A DNA stretch of 64,000 bases, taken from the NCBI RefSeq assembly GCF_900129575.1, contig NZ_FQWE01000002.1:62001-126000 (forward strand). The letters are read 5' to 3'. The notes below the pieces were generated by a model, which was given only the letters and a program-made list of their open reading frames with translations, made no database searches and was not told the origin of the DNA. Below, piece after piece: positions 29,263 through 39,902 of this stretch; position 1 is the first letter of the stretch, and each line of letters starts with the position of its first letter. Made by a program: the position numbers and the translations under genes. Origin of the DNA: Flavobacterium segetis. Its GTDB lineage: Bacteria > Bacteroidota > Bacteroidia > Flavobacteriales > Flavobacteriaceae.

Positions 29263-32200
29263 ATGGATAAAGTATCTTTCAATTTCAATAAGTGGAATAC
29301 AATCATTGGTTGGTTTACATTTGGAATCGCCTTATTAACTTATACTTTGACTGTTGAACCTACCATGAGTTTTTGGGATTGTGGTGAATATATTGCTACC
29401 GCTGCAAAACTGCAAGTTGGACACCCGCCAGGAGCACCTTTATATCAAATGATTGGCGCTTTTTTCGCGATGTTTGCTGCTGATGACACTAAAATTGCTT
29501 TAATGGTGAATATGATGTCTGTATTTTCAAGCGCTTTTACAATACTATTTTTATATTGGTCATCCTCTATAATTTTACGCAAATTAGTTGTTCGGTTTGC
29601 AAATTTAGAATCCCCGAACGCAACTAATAATCAACTTACTACAAGCAACAACATTGTGATATTAGGAAGTTCATTAGTAGGTGCATTAGCATACACATTT
29701 TCTGATAGTTTTTGGTATAATGCAGTAGAAGCCGAAGTTTATGCAATGGCCTCGTTATTAATTGCACTCTTATTTTGGTTGGGATTACGCTGGGAACAAG
29801 ACATGCACGAACCAAGAGGAAATAGATGGTTATTAATGATTTCATTAGTTATAGGACTTTCTTTTGGTGTTCACTTTATGGCGCTACTGACCATTCCTGC
29901 GATAGGATTTTTATACTTTTTTAAAAATTATAAAACAGTAACAATTAAAAATTTCCTTATTGCTAACATAGTAGTAATATCAATTTTATTATTTATTTTT
30001 AAACTATTACTTCCGCTGACGATGGGATTCTTTGGTCAAACTGAAGTTTTTATGGTAAACAGTCTAGGATTACCTTTTGATTCTGGGACTATATTTGTTA
30101 CTATAGCATTGATTGCATTGTTTTATTTTGGACTTACTTATACCCGAAATAAAGGAATGGTGACTTACAACACCTTGATTCTATGCATCCTTTTTATTTT
30201 AATAGGATTTTCTACATGGATGATGTTACCTATACGTGCAAATGCTAATACCGTAATTAATGAAAATAAACCTTCGGATGCACGTGAAGTACTCGCTTAT
30301 TATAATAGAGAGCAATATGGCGTAAATCCTTTGTTTTATGGTCCACAATATACTGAAGCTTTTGGCGGTTTAGACAAAGACAAGCCATATTTAGACAAAG
30401 CACCTAATTATGAAAGGGATTACAAAACTGGTAAATATGTAATTGTAAATAATTTCAAGAATGCCGACCAAAACACTGATGACATTCACAAGACGATTTT
30501 ACCGCGAATGTGGAGCGGTGATCACATGGAAAATTATATGAATTTCACAAATCCTCCTGAATTCAAAATCAATCCTAAATATGATTACGATGAAGATTTG
30601 GCTAAATACGGTTTGGATGCCAGTCAACTAAGCGAGGAAGACTATAATAAGGCGATCGCTCAATTAAAAAGCGAAACTGAAAAAACAATAAACGAATTTA
30701 GACAAGCTTATGCTCAAAAACAAATTGACAATGAAGGCTATATTAAGTTTTTAAAAAGCTATGGAGATTACCTAATTGTAGACAAACCAACTACTATAGA
30801 TAACTTAAGTTTTATGGTTGAATATCAGTTTGGATACATGTACTGGAGGTACCTGATGTGGAATTTCGTGGGTAGACAAAGCGATGATCAAGGAAGATAC
30901 GATTATCTAAATGGGAACTGGATTAGCGGTATATCATTTATAGATAGTTTACATTTAGGAAGTCAAGACAACCTTCCATCAGATGTTTTGAATAATAAAG
31001 GACGTAATGTGTATTTCTTTCTTCCGTTTATTTTAGGATTAATTGGATTAATGTATCATGCTAATAAAGATTTAAAAAGTTTTTATGTGCTGCTAGCTTT
31101 ATTTCTATTTACAGGAATTGCCTTGAAGATCTACTTAAATGAAAGACCATTTGAACCAAGGGAAAGAGATTATGCCTTAGTGGGCTCCTTTTATGTATTT
31201 GCAATATGGATAGGTTTTGGGGTTTACGCATTATACGAAAGTGCAAGAAAATACATCGCTCCAAGAATTGCTGGCCCTATAATTATTGTTGCTAGTTTAC
31301 TTGCTGCACCTGTTCTAATGGCTTCTCAAAATTGGGATGACCATGACCGCTCTGGAAAATACACCGCTTTATCGATGGCAAAAGCCTACTTAGAATCTTG
31401 TGATGCTAATGCTATTTTGTTTACCATTGGTGACAATGATACTTTCCCGTTATGGTATGCTCAAGAAATCGAAAACATAAGAACTGACGTGAAAATTGTG
31501 AATACAAGCTTATTCATGACCGATTGGTACATTGATCAGATGAAAACGAAAACGTACGAATCAGACCCATTACCTATATCATTTACTCATGATCAATATG
31601 TAGGTGACAAATTAGATTATGTTGCTCATATACCAAAAGTTGATAGTCGTTGGGATATCAAGGATTTAATTACTTTTATAAAGAATCCAAAAGCAACTGT
31701 TCAAATGCAGAATGGACAGACGATTCATTTTTACCCAACAAATAAAATACGAATTCCTGTTGATAAAAACACAATTATCAAAAATAAGATAGTAGATCCT
31801 AAATATAATGATTCAATAGTTCCTTATATCGATGTCGATATAAAAGGAAATGCACTATATAAAAACAGATTAATGATGCTTGATATAGTTGCTAATAACA
31901 ACTGGAAACGTCCTATTTATTTTAGTGGAGGTGCGTTTGATAACGAAGATTACATTTGGATGAAAGAATATCTTCAATTAGAAGGTATGGTTTATAAGTT
32001 AGTACCCGTTAGAACAAAATTACCTAAAGATGGTAGTCCCCTTGAAATGGGTCAAATAGATTCAGAAAAAATGTACACCAAAGTTATGAAATGGGATTGG
32101 GGCAATAGCGAAAGTCCTAATATCTACCATGATACTGAAACAAAAAGAAACAGTATAACTTACAGAACTAATCTTTCTCGATTGATGAATCAGTTAATTC

Positions 32201-32574
32201 TTGAAGGTAAAAAAGATAAAGCTAGAAACATTATTAATCTCGCAATGACTAAGATGCCACTTGAATACTTTGGATATTATTCACTCTTAGAACCTTTCGC
32301 AGACGGATATTACAAATTAAACGATAAAGTGAATGCTCAAAATCTATTAAAACAACTAATTGGTAAATACCAAGAAAATTTAAATTATTATGGCCAATTA
32401 AAAGCTTCAGAACAAAGCGGTATTGCCACCACCATAATAATCGATATTGAACGTTACAGAAGTTTACTGCAAGTAATGAAAGAGAATAACGATATGGATT
32501 TTTACAATAAAAATAAAATTACTTTTAACACTTACATTAAAATGTTTGAGCGTTTCGAGCGTGAGAAAGAGTAA
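29263..32574 (+). CDS. DUF2723 family polytopic membrane protein (TMEM260-like)
   Basis: 1103 residues. The N-terminal part carries the family signature FWDCGEYIATAAKLQVGHPP (residues about 37-56), and membrane helices run to about residue 330 and again at about 590-690. A soluble insert of roughly 200 residues lies between, and the C-terminal 400 residues are soluble, starting with the conserved segment ILFTIGDNDTFPLWYAQE. The fold is that of GT-C type glycosyltransferases; the animal relative TMEM260 is a protein O-mannosyltransferase. Protein or surface glycosylation is therefore plausible but unproved here. It is transcribed alone and ends at a terminator. Confidence 0.85.
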   Translation: MDKVSFNFNKWNTIIGWFTFGIALLTYTLTVEPTMSFWDCGEYIATAAKLQVGHPPGAPLYQMIGAFFAMFAADDTKIALMVNMMSVFSSAFTILFLYWSSSIILRKLVVRFANLESPNATNNQLTTSNNIVILGSSLVGALAYTFSDSFWYNAVEAEVYAMASLLIALLFWLGLRWEQDMHEPRGNRWLLMISLVIGLSFGVHFMALLTIPAIGFLYFFKNYKTVTIKNFLIANIVVISILLFIFKLLLPLTMGFFGQTEVFMVNSLGLPFDSGTIFVTIALIALFYFGLTYTRNKGMVTYNTLILCILFILIGFSTWMMLPIRANANTVINENKPSDAREVLAYYNREQYGVNPLFYGPQYTEAFGGLDKDKPYLDKAPNYERDYKTGKYVIVNNFKNADQNTDDIHKTILPRMWSGDHMENYMNFTNPPEFKINPKYDYDEDLAKYGLDASQLSEEDYNKAIAQLKSETEKTINEFRQAYAQKQIDNEGYIKFLKSYGDYLIVDKPTTIDNLSFMVEYQFGYMYWRYLMWNFVGRQSDDQGRYDYLNGNWISGISFIDSLHLGSQDNLPSDVLNNKGRNVYFFLPFILGLIGLMYHANKDLKSFYVLLALFLFTGIALKIYLNERPFEPRERDYALVGSFYVFAIWIGFGVYALYESARKYIAPRIAGPIIIVASLLAAPVLMASQNWDDHDRSGKYTALSMAKAYLESCDANAILFTIGDNDTFPLWYAQEIENIRTDVKIVNTSLFMTDWYIDQMKTKTYESDPLPISFTHDQYVGDKLDYVAHIPKVDSRWDIKDLITFIKNPKATVQMQNGQTIHFYPTNKIRIPVDKNTIIKNKIVDPKYNDSIVPYIDVDIKGNALYKNRLMMLDIVANNNWKRPIYFSGGAFDNEDYIWMKEYLQLEGMVYKLVPVRTKLPKDGSPLEMGQIDSEKMYTKVMKWDWGNSESPNIYHDTETKRNSITYRTNLSRLMNQLILEGKKDKARNIINLAMTKMPLEYFGYYSLLEPFADGYYKLNDKVNAQNLLKQLIGKYQENLNYYGQLKASEQSGIATTIIIDIERYRSLLQVMKENNDMDFYNKNKITFNTYIKMFERFEREKE

Positions 32575-32596
32575 TTAGAGTTGAAGTAGTTTAGTT

Positions 32597-32656
32597 AAAA
32601 AATGAGTTAATCAGAAAACTGTTATCATTTCAGTTGCTAATTAGCTCATTTTTATT
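32597..32656 (+). terminator. Terminator after the DUF2723 gene
   Basis: AAAAATGAGTTAA and TTAGCTCATTTTT pair with one wobble across a 30-base loop, followed by T-rich sequence. The long loop lowers confidence. Confidence 0.55.
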
Positions 32657-32701
32657 TTATAAACCAGTTTTATACGTGATTGAATCATATAAATTATTAG
32701 T

Positions 32702-33343
32702 ATGAAACTCTATTGGATCAAGACGCATTGGATTGTCAAAAAGTTATTTCACAATTATATTTGGGATGTTTCCAATGAAAACAAAACAGTTTACCTAACC
32801 TTTGATGATGGTCCAATACCAGGAGTTACTCCTTGGGTTATAAATCAATTAGAAAAATACAATGTAAAAGCTACTTTCTTTTGCATAGGTGATAATATTT
32901 ATAAACACCCCGAACTATTCGAGGAGTTAATTGCTGATGGACATTCAATAGGAAATCACACCTTTAATCATTTAGACGCATGGAAAACTCAAAAATTTGA
33001 GTACCTAGATAATATAAAAAAATGTGAAGAAATAATCTTTTTAAATTCTAAGACAGCAAACAAATCTAAAATATTCAGACCACCTTATGGCAAAATTAAA
33101 AGAAGCCAGTCAAAAGCAATACGAAATTTAGGATATAAAATAGTAATGTGGGATATTTTAAGCGCCGACTTTGATCAAAAAATTTCTAAAGAAGAGTGCC
33201 TTGCAAATGTTTTATTAAATATTGAATCAGGAAGTATAATTGTTTTTCATGACAGCATTAAAGCATTTAGGAACCTTGAATATGTGTTGCCAAGAACATT
33301 AGATTATTTGAAGAATAACAATTATAATTGCAAAGTTTTATAG
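32702..33343 (+). CDS. Polysaccharide deacetylase (NodB homology domain)
   Basis: 213 residues with all motifs of carbohydrate esterase family 4: TFDDGP (catalytic base and metal Asp), HSIGNHTFNH (metal His pair), FRPPYGK, a WDI segment and VFHDS with the C-terminal His. There is no signal peptide, so it is probably cytoplasmic, or membrane-associated through the N-terminal hydrophobic stretch. Substrates in the family include N-acetylglucosamine polymers and peptidoglycan. Its stop codon abuts the stop codon of the opposing thioredoxin-like gene. Confidence 0.9.
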   Translation: MKLYWIKTHWIVKKLFHNYIWDVSNENKTVYLTFDDGPIPGVTPWVINQLEKYNVKATFFCIGDNIYKHPELFEELIADGHSIGNHTFNHLDAWKTQKFEYLDNIKKCEEIIFLNSKTANKSKIFRPPYGKIKRSQSKAIRNLGYKIVMWDILSADFDQKISKEECLANVLLNIESGSIIVFHDSIKAFRNLEYVLPRTLDYLKNNNYNCKVL

Positions 33344-33640
33344 CTAGAATTGCTCTTGAACGATACTAATTAAAGTATTTGCGTCTACCTCTCCTGATTG
33401 CCTCCAGATCATTAAACCTTGCTTGTAGATCATTAATGTAGGTAGACCTTTGATGCGAAGAGCATCAGCTAATTCTTTATTTTTATCAACATCTATTTTA
33501 ATAACTTTTGCTTTATCACCAAGCGCAGCGGCCACATCTTTTATGACAGGATGCATAGATACTGAAGACTCGTTCCACTCTGTGTAAAAGTCTATTAAAA
33601 CTGGAATCTGAGTACTTATAAGCTCTCCAAATTTTGACAT
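33344..33640 (-). CDS. Thioredoxin-like protein without redox cysteines
   Basis: 98 residues with a complete thioredoxin fold pattern: VLIDFYTEW before the active-site helix, KVIKIDVDKN, and the cis-Pro loop GLPTLMIYKQG. The usual WCGPC is replaced by WNESSV, and the protein contains no Cys at all, so it cannot be a disulphide oxidoreductase. A structural, chaperone-like or partner role is possible. The coding frame is clean, so this is not a sequencing artefact of one codon. It converges with the deacetylase without a spacer. Confidence 0.88.
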   Translation of the reverse strand: MSKFGELISTQIPVLIDFYTEWNESSVSMHPVIKDVAAALGDKAKVIKIDVDKNKELADALRIKGLPTLMIYKQGLMIWRQSGEVDANTLISIVQEQF

Positions 33641-33714
33641 ACAATCAAAAATTTATTTTTTACTATTTACTAAAAGTCTTTGTTTATTGTTACAAATGTA
33701 GCATTTTTAACGTA

Positions 33715-34950
33715 TTATGCTACATTTACTCCTTTTTTTAGTTCGATTACTGTTATTTCAGGCATAATACCTACTCTCCCTGGATAAGCATGGAAACCAA
33801 ATCCTCTATTTACATAAACGTACCGACCTAAGTTTTCATATAATCCAGCCCATTGCGTATAGACATATTGCGCTAAGCTCCACTTGAAATAACCAGGTAT
33901 TTCAATCCCAAATTGCATTCCATGTGTGTGACCAGATAGCGTGAGCTGGTAATGCTTAGCATCATGTTGCACTACTTTATCCCAGTGTGATGGATCATGA
34001 CTCATTAATATTTTAAAATCTTCTTTTTTTAATTGTCCTGCAGCTTTATTTAAATCTCCAGCTTGTTTAAAATTGTGACCCCAGTTTTCTACGCCAACTA
34101 ATGCAATTTTATCCTCACCTTTTTGAATAAAAGTATGATCATTTAATAATAATTTAAAATTAATATCACCATACAATTGCTTGATTGCTTCAAAATTTTC
34201 CTCTTTTGCTGCGGCAGTTGGCCACGTTATATATTCGCCATAGTCGTGATTGCCTAAAACTGAATATTTACCATAGTCGTGCGTTTTTATTCTATTAAAA
34301 GTTTCAATCCATGGATGCATTTCTGTTGCATGTGTATTTACAATATCACCAGTAAGCAAGATCATATCAGAATTTTGTTCATTCACTAAATCAATCGCGT
34401 AATTAATTTTATCTGGATTATCAAAGCTTCCACTGTGAATATCTGAAATTTGAGTAATAGTAAAACCATCAAAAGCATCAGGCAAATCAGGAAAAAAAAT
34501 ACGCTGTTTGATAACTTTATAATTATATTTTCCAACAGTTATTCCATAAATCAGCGACAAAAAGGGAATTACTGCCAACCCAAGGCCTATTTGGCTTACA
34601 AATTTCCTCCTAGCAGTAAAAAAATCAGCGTTTTTATCATCATTTATAAAGTGATTAACGATGCCGGCAACTAACCTAAAAATATCTTCGCCCATCAACA
34701 CAAGCGTAATGATTAATTTGGGTACATATACCAGCAATAATAACGCCATCACAAACATTGTTTGTTGAGTTTGCCCAACACTTCTGTCAAATTGAAGCAA
34801 GGAGTAAACAATATAAATTATAAAAAGTACACTAGTAATTTGTATAGAAAATAATAGTGGCCTTGATTTTATTACGGTTTTTAAGACTTGAAAAGTGTAA
34901 AGCTCAATTATGAGAAGTGTAGAACAAAGAAATGCGATGCGAAATATCAT
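33715..34950 (-). CDS. Membrane-bound calcineurin-like metallophosphoesterase
   Basis: 411 residues from ATG 34950 (MIFRIAFLCSTLL). Upstream residues to 34983 look like untranslated leader. Three or four N-terminal membrane helices are followed by a phosphoesterase domain with all metal motifs: QISDIHSGSF, LTGDIVN, VLGNHDYGEY, MSHDPSHW and LSGHTHGMQFG. It resembles the YkuE-type group, proposed to act on phospholipid or lipid-linked phosphates at the membrane. The substrate cannot be told from sequence. Confidence 0.9.
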   Translation of the reverse strand: MIFRIAFLCSTLLIIELYTFQVLKTVIKSRPLLFSIQITSVLFIIYIVYSLLQFDRSVGQTQQTMFVMALLLLVYVPKLIITLVLMGEDIFRLVAGIVNHFINDDKNADFFTARRKFVSQIGLGLAVIPFLSLIYGITVGKYNYKVIKQRIFFPDLPDAFDGFTITQISDIHSGSFDNPDKINYAIDLVNEQNSDMILLTGDIVNTHATEMHPWIETFNRIKTHDYGKYSVLGNHDYGEYITWPTAAAKEENFEAIKQLYGDINFKLLLNDHTFIQKGEDKIALVGVENWGHNFKQAGDLNKAAGQLKKEDFKILMSHDPSHWDKVVQHDAKHYQLTLSGHTHGMQFGIEIPGYFKWSLAQYVYTQWAGLYENLGRYVYVNRGFGFHAYPGRVGIMPEITVIELKKGVNVA

Positions 34951-35088
34951 TAGGATATAATTTTGCACAAAATAACAAAACAATTAGTCAAAATATATTT
35001 TTATTAGTTAAAATTTAACGGATGATTTATGTAAGACTATTTAAAAAATAAAAAGTCAAAAAATAAGATTTCATGTGACGATTCAATA

Positions 35089-36591
35089 TTATTGCATAGA
35101 GACATTCACCGAACGAATAGTCATATTTTTATCATTTCCTAAAATTCTTTCAGAAAACAGTTCTATATAATCACCGCTATTCATCTGGACGTTAGCTAGA
35201 ATTGGAATGTTTTGAATAAATCCAGAATTTGCATCAATGAAGGATTCTGATGAAATTATCCTTGAAACTAATAGACCAGCAGCATTAAATCGCTGAAAAT
35301 AAAAAATATAGTCAGTGTTACCTGATGAACCAGAAGCTTCAAATGCAACTGAAGCAGCAATTGTAAAACTTCTGCTTTTCTTACCTAAGTACGCTAAACG
35401 ATTACTTGTTGATGAGGTAGTTATTCCCATGCGATAAAGATTACTAGCAATTGTAGTTCCTGGAATTTTTACTCCCTGATTCAAACTCGGATGATTAAAA
35501 ACTGGAGCCGTTAAAGTTCTATTTAAATAAATATTCCCTGAAGCTGCAGCGTCAACTTCAGTGGGAATACCTGCGCATCGAACTGACCAATTGTTATTAA
35601 AATTATAGCCTAGATAAGTTGCTGGTGTGTATCCTCTTATATATCCAGCGCTGTTAGAACCTGTAAAAACTACAGATTCCATAACTGCATCGCCGTTGAT
35701 AATTGGGTTTGATGACACGTCAAAACCTATAGCTGTGCCATTAACTTCACTAAAACCGCCTTGTTTTTGAATTAAGCCAAATGTCCCCTCAATTTTTTCA
35801 AACGTTCCCGCATTATTGCCAAACCAACCCATATTGCTTAATAAAAGTTTACTTATTGTATTAAAAGTAAATCCATTCGAGTTTCCAGCGTACTGAACAA
35901 TACTTAAAAAAACAAGCGAGAAATTCTCTATTGTTCCCACATTCGCGGAGTTTAAAATAATGGAATCTCTAAAAATCAAATTTTGATTTCCACCACCATT
36001 GATATTAAATACTTTTCCAGCAGTGGCAGTCAAAGTCAAAACTCTTACAGATCCTCCTGTTGTACCTACAAATAAATCTCCTGTCGCCTTGACAAGTTTA
36101 TCGTCTCCGGAGTCAATTCCTATAACATAAGAATTATTTAGCTCAATGGGTAAATCCACAGCAATAGTTCCATTAATTTCATAAGCAGTTCCAGAATCTA
36201 AAAGATACTTACTACCACCACCAGCTGCTTTCTCAGCAGCCAAAACAGTTGCTAAAACATCGGTAGATTTAATTCTCTTGAATTTATTCCTTCCGCCACT
36301 AAAATCACTACTGATTCTAGTCCAATTTACTGCTGTAGTATTGTAATGAAAGAACGATTTTAAATCGGTGTCATAAACCATTAAACCATCAGCTGGAGAA
36401 ACTATAGCTGTCCTTTGAACACTTGTCATTCTAGGCGTCAACATCCCTTGAGTTGTAGAAGTAACATCAAGTACAGAACTTGCATTAGGCGTTACAGTTC
36501 CTATCCCAACTTGTGAATAAATAGATGATGTAATCATTAAAAACAAGACCCCAAAAAAACAACCCTTAATTGAAAAGTAACTCTGTGTCAT
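35089..36591 (-). CDS. Secreted protein of unknown function with a VGIGT-type N-terminus
   Basis: 500 residues. A signal peptide ends near residue 26 (SSIYSQ). The mature start VGIGTVTPNASSVLDVTS and the segment GMLTPRMTSVQRTAIVSPA are the repeated opening of many Bacteroidota surface and tail-fibre-like proteins. The middle is rich in Asn, Gly, Thr and Ser and looks like beta-solenoid or beta-sandwich sequence. The C-terminus has no recognisable type IX sorting domain. It appears monocistronic. Function unknown. Confidence 0.75.
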   Translation of the reverse strand: MTQSYFSIKGCFFGVLFLMITSSIYSQVGIGTVTPNASSVLDVTSTTQGMLTPRMTSVQRTAIVSPADGLMVYDTDLKSFFHYNTTAVNWTRISSDFSGGRNKFKRIKSTDVLATVLAAEKAAGGGSKYLLDSGTAYEINGTIAVDLPIELNNSYVIGIDSGDDKLVKATGDLFVGTTGGSVRVLTLTATAGKVFNINGGGNQNLIFRDSIILNSANVGTIENFSLVFLSIVQYAGNSNGFTFNTISKLLLSNMGWFGNNAGTFEKIEGTFGLIQKQGGFSEVNGTAIGFDVSSNPIINGDAVMESVVFTGSNSAGYIRGYTPATYLGYNFNNNWSVRCAGIPTEVDAAASGNIYLNRTLTAPVFNHPSLNQGVKIPGTTIASNLYRMGITTSSTSNRLAYLGKKSRSFTIAASVAFEASGSSGNTDYIFYFQRFNAAGLLVSRIISSESFIDANSGFIQNIPILANVQMNSGDYIELFSERILGNDKNMTIRSVNVSMQ

Positions 36592-36906
36592 AACTGAAAT
36601 ATTGAGAATTTATAATAAAGAATGATTGCAACCAAAAAATTACTTTGTAAAAGTAAATACAATAATCGATTAAATGCTTTTAAAATCGATAAAATACATT
36701 TATTAAACATTAATGTAGCTAAAAATTTATAATAATTATAATTTAACAATCGCTTATAAAAAATTATAATCCTACAACTTTAGAATAATTCACTACCTTT
36801 TACTTCTCACCACATGGACAAATGAAATCCACTTATAAATCTTTTACTGCTATTCATAAATGTCTTTCAAGTTTTGTACTTTTGAAACCCATTCAAAATT
36901 ACACTC
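36592..36906. promoter_or_regulatory. Divergent intergenic region with the polA promoter
   Basis: 315 bp without a gene. TACTTTTG at 36877-36884 matches the -7 consensus for polA, which starts at 36907. The remainder is AT-rich, and no other site stands out. Confidence 0.45.
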
Positions 36907-39744
36907 ATGACACAACAAAAACGTCTTTATCTTTTAGATGCTTATGCACTTATATTTCGCGGTTATTTTGCTTTTATCAAAAATCCCCGCATCAATTCCA
37001 AAGGGATGGATACCTCAGCAATCATGGGTTTTATGAATTCCTTGATGGACGTTATTAAGAGAGAAAGACCAGATCATTTAGCTGTAGCATTTGATAAAGG
37101 GGGAAGCCAGCTCAGAAATGATATATTTCCAGAGTATAAAGCGCACCGTGATGCCACACCTGAGGCCATAAAAATTGCTATTCCTTATATTCAAGAGCTA
37201 TTAAGAGCTATGCACATCCCTATAATAGAAGTTGCAGGATTTGAAGCAGATGATTTAATTGGGACCTTAGCTAAACAAGCTGAAAAGGAAGACTTTCAAG
37301 TTTTTATGGTTACACCTGATAAAGATTTTGCACAATTAGTCTCTGAAAACATTTTTATGTATAAACCTGCTCGAATGGGTAATGGCATCGAAATTTGGGG
37401 AATTCCACAAGTACAAGAAAAATTTGAAGTTGAAAGACCTGAGCAAGTCATCGATTTTCTAGGAATGATGGGCGATGCCGCTGATAACATTCCCGGACTG
37501 CCTGGCGTAGGCGAAAAAACAGCTAAAAAATTCTTGAAAGAATATGGCTCAATGGAAAATCTATTAGCCAATACACATCAATTAAAAGGTGCTATCAAAG
37601 ACAAAATTGAAGCTAATGCAGCATTAGGATTGCTATCAAAAAAACTGGCTACTATCCTACTCGATTGTCCCGTAACTTTTGACGCAACTGATTTTGAACT
37701 TTCAAAGCCTGATATTGAAAAAACAGATGAATTATTCAACGAATTAGAATTCCGCCAAATGAAAGCGCAATTCGATAAGTTGTATAATCCCTTGACTTCC
37801 GAAGGAAGTACAGAAAGCGATATAGAAACGTTAAAAAAAGTTACAGTTAAAAAATCGAATGAAGATCAATTTGATTTATTTGGTTTTTCTGATGTTGCCA
37901 CTGATGAATCGCAAACAAATTCCTATTACGATACTTTAGAAACTACCGATCATAATTATCAAATAATTCAAGGCGATTTAGGAGTAAAATTATTTTTACA
38001 AAATTTAAACAATCAAGTATCTGTAAGTTTTGACACTGAAACTACAGGACTCGACGCATTAAATGCCGAACTGGTTGGGATGTCATTTGCATCCGAAAAA
38101 GGAAAAGCATTTTACGTTCCGTTTCCGGAAAATAGAGAAGAGGCTCAAATTTTAGCTGATAAATTCAAGCCATTTTTTGAAAATGATAAAATAGAAAAAA
38201 TTGGCCAAAATTTAAAATACGACTTAAAAGTAATCACAAAATACGGTATTCAAATTAAAGGAAAATTATTTGACACTATGATCGCTCATTACTTAATTAA
38301 TCCAGACATGCGCCATAATATGGATGTTTTAAGTGAAACCTATTTAAAGTACACCCCTAAATCCATTGAAGAATTAATAGGCAAAAAAGGTAAAAATCAA
38401 AAATCCATGCGAGATGTTTCCATAGATGAAATTAAAGAATATGCCGCTGAGGATGCTGATGTAACCATACAATTGGCCGCTATATTTAGCCCGATTTTGG
38501 ATAAAGCGGATACTAAGAAACTATTTGATGAAATAGAAATTCCCTTAATACCAGTTTTAGCTGCAATGGAACTAGAAGGCATCAATCTTGATGTTGCTTT
38601 TCTAAAAGAAATGTCAGTAGAAATGGCAAAAGAAAGCGATGCTTTAGAACAAAAAATCTATGAAACTGCTGGAGTAACATTCAACTTAGCGTCTCCAAAA
38701 CAATTAGGTGAAGTTTTATTTGAAAAAATGAAAATTGGTGGTGCCAAGCAAAAGAAAACTAAAACAGGTCAATATGCCACTGGTGAGGAAGTTTTATCCT
38801 TTTTAGCCAATGAAAATCCTATAGTAAAAGATATTTTAGAATGGCGCCAAATGATAAAATTGCAAAGTACTTATATTGATGCTTTACCTAATCAAGTCGA
38901 CGTGTTGACCGGTCGTGTGCACACTGATTATATGCAAACAGTTGCAGCTACAGGTAGATTGAGTTCTACCAACCCTAATTTACAAAATATTCCTATACGA
39001 ACAGAAAAAGGACGCTTGATACGAAAGGCGTTTATTGCTCGTGATGAAAATTACACCCTCCTTTCTGCAGATTACTCGCAGATTGAACTAAGAATTATTG
39101 CCGCTTTATCTGGTGAGGAAAATATGATTGCCGCATTTCAAAATCAGGAAGACATTCATAAAAGTACGGCTGCAAAAGTATTTAATGTCCCCTTAGAAGA
39201 CGTTACTAAGGAGCAACGTAGCAATGCAAAAACGGTTAATTTCGGGATTATATACGGCGTCTCTGCTTTTGGCCTTTCTAATCAAACATCGCTTTCACGA
39301 AAAGAAAGTGCCGATTTGATCGATGCCTATTATTTGACTTATCCAAAACTGAAAGCATATATGGCTAGTCAAGTGGACTTTGCAAGAGAAAACGGTTATG
39401 TACAAACGGTTTTAGGAAGACGTCGTTATTTAAAAGATATTAATTCTGCAAATATGATGGTAAAAAGCGGCGCAGAACGAAATGCTGTAAATGCTCCTAT
39501 ACAAGGTTCAGCTGCTGATATTATCAAGATCGCTATGATTAATATTCATAAAAAACTCATTGAAGAGAATTGGAAATCAAAGATGCTATTGCAAGTTCAT
39601 GATGAACTGGTGTTTGATGTTCACAACTCCGAATTAGAAAAAATTCAACCAATGATTAAGCACGAAATGGAAAATGCTTTTATACTGGATGTTCCGCTAG
39701 AGGTTGAAATAGGAATGGGAAGAAATTGGCTGGAAGCGCATTAA
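36907..39744 (+). CDS. polA: DNA polymerase I
   Basis: 945 residues. The 5'-3' exonuclease domain covers about 1-290 (YLLDAYALIFRGYFA, GFEADDLIGTLA, LPGVGEKTAKKFL). The 3'-5' exonuclease domain has the catalytic DTETTGLDAL and lies at about 345-530. The polymerase domain has motif A SADYSQIELRIIAALSG, motif B RSNAKTVNFGIIYGVSAFGL and motif C LQVHDELVFDV. The 3'-5' exonuclease acidic residues appear intact, so proofreading is likely. It fills gaps in repair and removes RNA primers. Transcribed alone, ending in a shared terminator. Confidence 0.98.
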   Translation: MTQQKRLYLLDAYALIFRGYFAFIKNPRINSKGMDTSAIMGFMNSLMDVIKRERPDHLAVAFDKGGSQLRNDIFPEYKAHRDATPEAIKIAIPYIQELLRAMHIPIIEVAGFEADDLIGTLAKQAEKEDFQVFMVTPDKDFAQLVSENIFMYKPARMGNGIEIWGIPQVQEKFEVERPEQVIDFLGMMGDAADNIPGLPGVGEKTAKKFLKEYGSMENLLANTHQLKGAIKDKIEANAALGLLSKKLATILLDCPVTFDATDFELSKPDIEKTDELFNELEFRQMKAQFDKLYNPLTSEGSTESDIETLKKVTVKKSNEDQFDLFGFSDVATDESQTNSYYDTLETTDHNYQIIQGDLGVKLFLQNLNNQVSVSFDTETTGLDALNAELVGMSFASEKGKAFYVPFPENREEAQILADKFKPFFENDKIEKIGQNLKYDLKVITKYGIQIKGKLFDTMIAHYLINPDMRHNMDVLSETYLKYTPKSIEELIGKKGKNQKSMRDVSIDEIKEYAAEDADVTIQLAAIFSPILDKADTKKLFDEIEIPLIPVLAAMELEGINLDVAFLKEMSVEMAKESDALEQKIYETAGVTFNLASPKQLGEVLFEKMKIGGAKQKKTKTGQYATGEEVLSFLANENPIVKDILEWRQMIKLQSTYIDALPNQVDVLTGRVHTDYMQTVAATGRLSSTNPNLQNIPIRTEKGRLIRKAFIARDENYTLLSADYSQIELRIIAALSGEENMIAAFQNQEDIHKSTAAKVFNVPLEDVTKEQRSNAKTVNFGIIYGVSAFGLSNQTSLSRKESADLIDAYYLTYPKLKAYMASQVDFARENGYVQTVLGRRRYLKDINSANMMVKSGAERNAVNAPIQGSAADIIKIAMINIHKKLIEENWKSKMLLQVHDELVFDVHNSELEKIQPMIKHEMENAFILDVPLEVEIGMGRNWLEAH

Positions 39745-39867
39745 AAATAGTGGTCATTAGGCAATGAGAAGTGTTTAGCGAGAAGTGAGTAATAGCGAGA
39801 AATATGCCAATAGCATTCAAATCATCACCTAAATACGATTCTTTAAAAAATATCATCATATTGTAAT

Positions 39868-39900
39868 CAAAAAAAATCCATCTTTACGATGGGTTTTTTT
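39868..39900. terminator. Bidirectional terminator between polA and lacI
   Basis: AATCCATC and GATGGGTT pair (one wobble) around a 5-base loop, with an A run on the left and a T run on the right. It serves the two converging genes. Confidence 0.8.
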
Positions 39901-39902
39901 GA

